A stretch of 64,000 nt of DNA from Gammaproteobacteria bacterium. GTDB taxonomy: Bacteria > Pseudomonadota > Gammaproteobacteria > Enterobacterales > Alteromonadaceae. Every line of letters begins with the position of its first letter. The stretch's first letter is position 1. The DNA is taken from the NCBI GenBank assembly GCA_017302255.1, contig JAFLDV010000013.1, positions 1 through 64,000 of the forward strand, in the 5' to 3' direction. Position numbers and translations under genes: made by a program. The notes below the pieces were generated by a model. It did not search any database and was not told where the DNA came from. It saw nothing but the letters and a program-made list of their open reading frames with translations. Positions 61,662-64,000 of the stretch are shown here, piece by piece.

Positions 61662-62432
61662 TTAACTGAAACAAAAAAACAACACCCAAAATACCACGAT
61701 GCCCCACAACCAAGGATCTGTTAGCACTGCTTTTAATTTGCTAGGTTTTTCGGTACCTAGGTCTTGGCGCAACTGCTTCATGCCGGCTTGGAACTTTGGG
61801 TCATTCTCCAGAAAACTATTGAGCTCTTTGTCGAGCTGCAACAGCGAATTGTTGATAGCTTCGGCCTGCTGCAAAAACTCAGGATTGTTATTTTCATGGC
61901 CCAAATACGGCACTTTAATCTCGTTAAAATAATCAAAGCCGAGCTGCATGGGCACCAGCGTCGCGGCCAGCCATTCGGCATGCTCCGTCTGTAATTGCAA
62001 CGCCACCTCGTGGCTCAGGATTAACAAACCATGGGTATCATCACCCAACCGGCCTTCGACCAACCAGAAACTGTATTTGTCTTTAAGCACTTCAGCCAAA
62101 GAGCTAAGCGCCACGTAGCGGTCATGCCGAGTGAAGGTTAATGGCAGCAGCCAGTATTTGTCTGCCTCCGAGCCTGTGTGCGCGTCTGCATTGGCCTCTG
62201 CACTAGCACCAGATCCCAAATTGGCACCAGAATCTGCATTGGCGCCAGATTCGGCATTGGCATAACAGAGCCACAGCTTATCGTCACGCCATTCAGCAAA
62301 TATCGGCTCATTCAAATAGTCTGCGACTTCAAAGATGATTTCATCTTCTTGCGAGCGGTGATCAACCCAAAGCAGCGCATCATCAAAGGCATCTTCGTCT
62401 AACGACACTATTTGTGCAGCATTCAATAGCAT
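61662..62432 (-). CDS. Hypothetical C-tail-anchored protein with low-complexity insert
   Basis: 256 residues from ATG 62432, preceded by AAGGAAC; the frame runs upstream to 62483. The N-terminal part is acidic (VSLDEDAFDDALLWVDHRSQ). A low-complexity stretch (about 60-90) rich in Ala, Asn, Gly and Ser (NAESGANADSGANLGSGA) interrupts an otherwise ordinary domain. Helices of a Leu/Gln-rich coiled coil (about 190-230) lead to one C-terminal membrane helix (about 238-256), so the protein is probably anchored by its tail. No family recognised. Confidence 0.65.
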   Translation of the reverse strand: MLLNAAQIVSLDEDAFDDALLWVDHRSQEDEIIFEVADYLNEPIFAEWRDDKLWLCYANAESGANADSGANLGSGASAEANADAHTGSEADKYWLLPLTFTRHDRYVALSSLAEVLKDKYSFWLVEGRLGDDTHGLLILSHEVALQLQTEHAEWLAATLVPMQLGFDYFNEIKVPYLGHENNNPEFLQQAEAINNSLLQLDKELNSFLENDPKFQAGMKQLRQDLGTEKPSKLKAVLTDPWLWGIVVFWVLFFCFS

Positions 62433-62488
62433 TTTCAGTTCCTTTAACGAGTCACAGATAAGTTCATTACTATTCGAAAACACAACGC

Positions 62489-63034
62489 CTAACTTTGTAC
62501 TTGCAACAATCCACTATAGGACAATAAATGACCAAATAATGGCGCATGAAAGCCGACAAAAAAGCGATATTGGCCATTTTCGATACGTTTATATGCTTTT
62601 GATTGCGGAAACAACCAAACCGGCAATGGCACACCGAGAAACTTAAAACCAAGGCAGCGCCAATGCCAAGCCGAATCGACCACATCCACGGTTAACTTCA
62701 TGGTTAATGGACCGGTGGTTTCAAGCCAATAGCCATGCTGTTGAGTGCCTTGTGGCTGAAAAATAGATTCAACTTGATGCGTGCCATTAAACACTCGACG
62801 CCAATACAATGCCTGCTCGTCATGACTAATATCCACTTTAAGCTGCATTTTGCCAGCGCCGGGGATATTAAGTTTTTTCGCTAAACGCTGACCAATGAAT
62901 TTACTGATGCCTGTGCCCAAAATGACATCGATTTCGCCAGCTAACACGCCACCTTTGGTATGGATCTGCTGTAACTCTGGTGCTAGTTGATAAAAGTTAT
63001 CACCAAGCCATGCCTGCACAATATTCTTTGCCAT
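62489..63034 (-). CDS. DUF4166 domain protein
   Basis: 181 residues from ATG 63034. The pattern FYQLAPELQQIHTKGGVLAG, then GAGKMQLKVDISHDEQALYW RRVFNG-like (seen as EQALYWRRVFNG) and QYRFFVGFHAPLFGHLLSYSG is typical of DUF4166, a domain often fused to or near lipid or SDR-type proteins. No signal peptide. Function unknown; possibly lipid-related. Confidence 0.75.
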   Translation of the reverse strand: MAKNIVQAWLGDNFYQLAPELQQIHTKGGVLAGEIDVILGTGISKFIGQRLAKKLNIPGAGKMQLKVDISHDEQALYWRRVFNGTHQVESIFQPQGTQQHGYWLETTGPLTMKLTVDVVDSAWHWRCLGFKFLGVPLPVWLFPQSKAYKRIENGQYRFFVGFHAPLFGHLLSYSGLLQVQS

Positions 63035-63137
63035 GTTTTCCAAACCTACAGTACCTTTTGCACTGAAACTCTCACGCCTTGCCGTTCCAACTATGTCGCA
63101 TTAATCATTTAAATTTAATAACTTACTCGAGAATCAA

Positions 63138-63578
63138 TTATTGCACGCCCTGCCGTTTCAGCACTGCCGTGAGTCTATCTAAATTCTGTTCGTTTGCTGG
63201 GCCAACAATTTGTTTAACTGCCTGCGCCGTCGCTGCGTCGTCAAACTCTTGTTGCCACAATAATTCGGTTCCCTGCGCGGTCGGCAATAACTGCACATGC
63301 AAACGGAAATATGGCGGACAATCATGTCGAATCACTATTTTGGCGTTTGGCTCTAGGTGTTCGAAGTAACTTTCGTTTTGATAATTGCTGCCCTCAGGCC
63401 CGTGCATCACAAACTTCCAACGACCACCAACCACAAAGTCGAAAATTTCAAAAGTATTGGTAAATCCTTGCGGGCCCCACCAGCACGCGAGTTGTTCTGC
63501 CGATGCAAAGGCAGCATAAATTTGGCTCGCCGTAAACGGCAGTTCACGTGAGGTTGCTAACACTCGTTGCTCAGTCAT
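63138..63578 (-). CDS. SRPBCC/AHSA1-family protein
   Basis: 146 residues from ATG 63578. START-like fold of the AHSA1 (activator of Hsp90 ATPase homologue) group: REL PFTASQIYAAFASAEQ (seen as LPFTASQIYAAFASAEQL), WWGPQGFTNTFEIFDF, GGRWKFVMHGPEG, and ELLWQQEFDDAATAQ with a C-terminal helix (NLDRLTAVL). Such proteins bind hydrophobic ligands; none of them can be named as a partner here. GGAG lies upstream. Confidence 0.82.
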   Translation of the reverse strand: MTEQRVLATSRELPFTASQIYAAFASAEQLACWWGPQGFTNTFEIFDFVVGGRWKFVMHGPEGSNYQNESYFEHLEPNAKIVIRHDCPPYFRLHVQLLPTAQGTELLWQQEFDDAATAQAVKQIVGPANEQNLDRLTAVLKRQGVQ

Positions 63579-63702
63579 CGGTGGACTCCAATTTTTGGCT
63601 AAGCGCCTGCACCAAAGGCTCAATTAAAGCCTTGATGAACCATAGACGCAACCTTGCCACAAAACCAGTACGACATTGTGGCTATAGCTAGTGTGGCGAT
63701 AG

Positions 63703-64000
63703 CTAGCGAAAAATGTAAAATGCCGCTAGCGTAATAATCACCACAAGAGTCAAAATTCCGAACAAGGGCCCCGAAGACTTCTTGCCACTAAATAACACAG
63801 GCTCTTGCACTATGACCCCTCGTGGTACAACCCTAGGTGCCATCAATGTTGCGCCTTTGCTGTCATGGGCGGCTTGCACAATAGCAACAACAATAGCAGC
63901 ACCCGCTTTGTGTACAACTGGATTGAAGCCCTCGATATTGGCAATTGGTAAAAAGCCAAAACGCTCTGCACCATAGTCGACAAAAGCAGCTTCTAGACTT
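63703..64000 (-). CDS. RNase E-like S1-region fragment with transmembrane tail, partial
   Basis: The frame is open from the right window edge to a TAG at 63703-63705 (99 residues visible). The visible part begins SLEAAFVDYGAERFGFLPIA, almost identical to the S1-domain segment of RNase E/G. The rest departs from RNase E: IVVAIVQAAHDSKGATLMAP keeps only a loose echo, then VPRGVIVQEPVLFSG leads into a C-terminal membrane helix (GPLFGILTLVVIITLAAFYIF) and Arg. RNase E would continue for hundreds of residues with catalytic DID residues, so this is either a short S1-type protein with a membrane tail or a decayed copy. Its N-terminus lies outside the window. Confidence 0.6.
   Translation of the reverse strand, partial: SLEAAFVDYGAERFGFLPIANIEGFNPVVHKAGAAIVVAIVQAAHDSKGATLMAPRVVPRGVIVQEPVLFSGKKSSGPLFGILTLVVIITLAAFYIFR

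Noticed and set aside
63782-63976. Plus-strand frame at the right edge
   Set aside because: The opposite strand holds a frame open to the edge with a strong match to the RNase E S1 segment, so this is a shadow.

Overview
The window reads as chromosomal DNA of a marine or freshwater gammaproteobacterium of the Alteromonadales/Chromatiaceae type (Rheinheimera, Alishewanella and relatives are the closest fit I can name). This rests on family content: large TonB-dependent receptors paired with tryptophan-halogenase-like flavoproteins and SapC, DUF3718, DUF6172, an amylosucrase and a 3-keto-sugar cluster. It is an inference, because no rRNA or other taxonomic marker lies in the window.

Layout. 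1-890: insertion-sequence scar. It holds the 3' end of an IS3-type transposase, a 106-bp exact copy of part of the neighbouring kinase gene, and low-GC orphan ORFs. 928-10397: an unusual signalling/chaperone block made of a membrane Ser/Thr kinase with a large coiled-coil, Cys-rich periplasmic part; a dynamin-like protein with a degenerate P-loop; an Hsp70-type ATPase without a usual lid; a PP2C phosphatase; and an Ala/Gln-rich coiled-coil protein. 10737-15011: secreted enzymes, namely a sphingomyelinase followed 5 bp later by a lipase-chaperone-like protein, a DUF3718 protein and an M35 metalloprotease. 15531-29947: alpha-glucoside use (amylosucrase, TonB receptor, two halogenase-like flavoproteins, GH97 glucosidase, sugar-porter MFS), interrupted by a lipoprotein and a DUF4105 protein. 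30035-38278: a second TonB system with FecI/FecR, an STN-domain receptor, a third halogenase-like protein, SapC and a DUF6445 putative oxygenase.

38864-49342: a 3-keto-glycoside pathway. It comprises a DUF1080 hydrolase, a GMC dehydrogenase with its Tat-exported small subunit, three TIM-barrel isomerase/epimerase-like enzymes (two exported), an MFS permease, a Gfo/Idh/MocA oxidoreductase and a LacI regulator with two candidate operators. 49343-50424 is non-coding, with four copies of an interspersed repeat and a dense set of hairpins. 50425-64000 carries mostly housekeeping or unknown small proteins: a K+ channel, an ankyrin/LprI-like protein, a second sugar MFS transporter, a RhlE-type DEAD-box helicase, a DUF4166 protein and an AHSA1 protein. 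It ends in an ORF, open at the right edge, that resembles the S1 region of RNase E followed by a transmembrane tail.

How the parts work together. The two TonB receptors probably import glycosides. GH97, amylosucrase and the two MFS porters would process and take up alpha-glucosides, and a shared palindrome (17802 and 55907) links the first receptor to the MFS gene at 54484. The 3-keto cluster would oxidise glycosides in the periplasm and cleave and reduce the products under LacI control. The kinase/phosphatase/Hsp70/dynamin-like block is the part of the window I least recognise as a described system.
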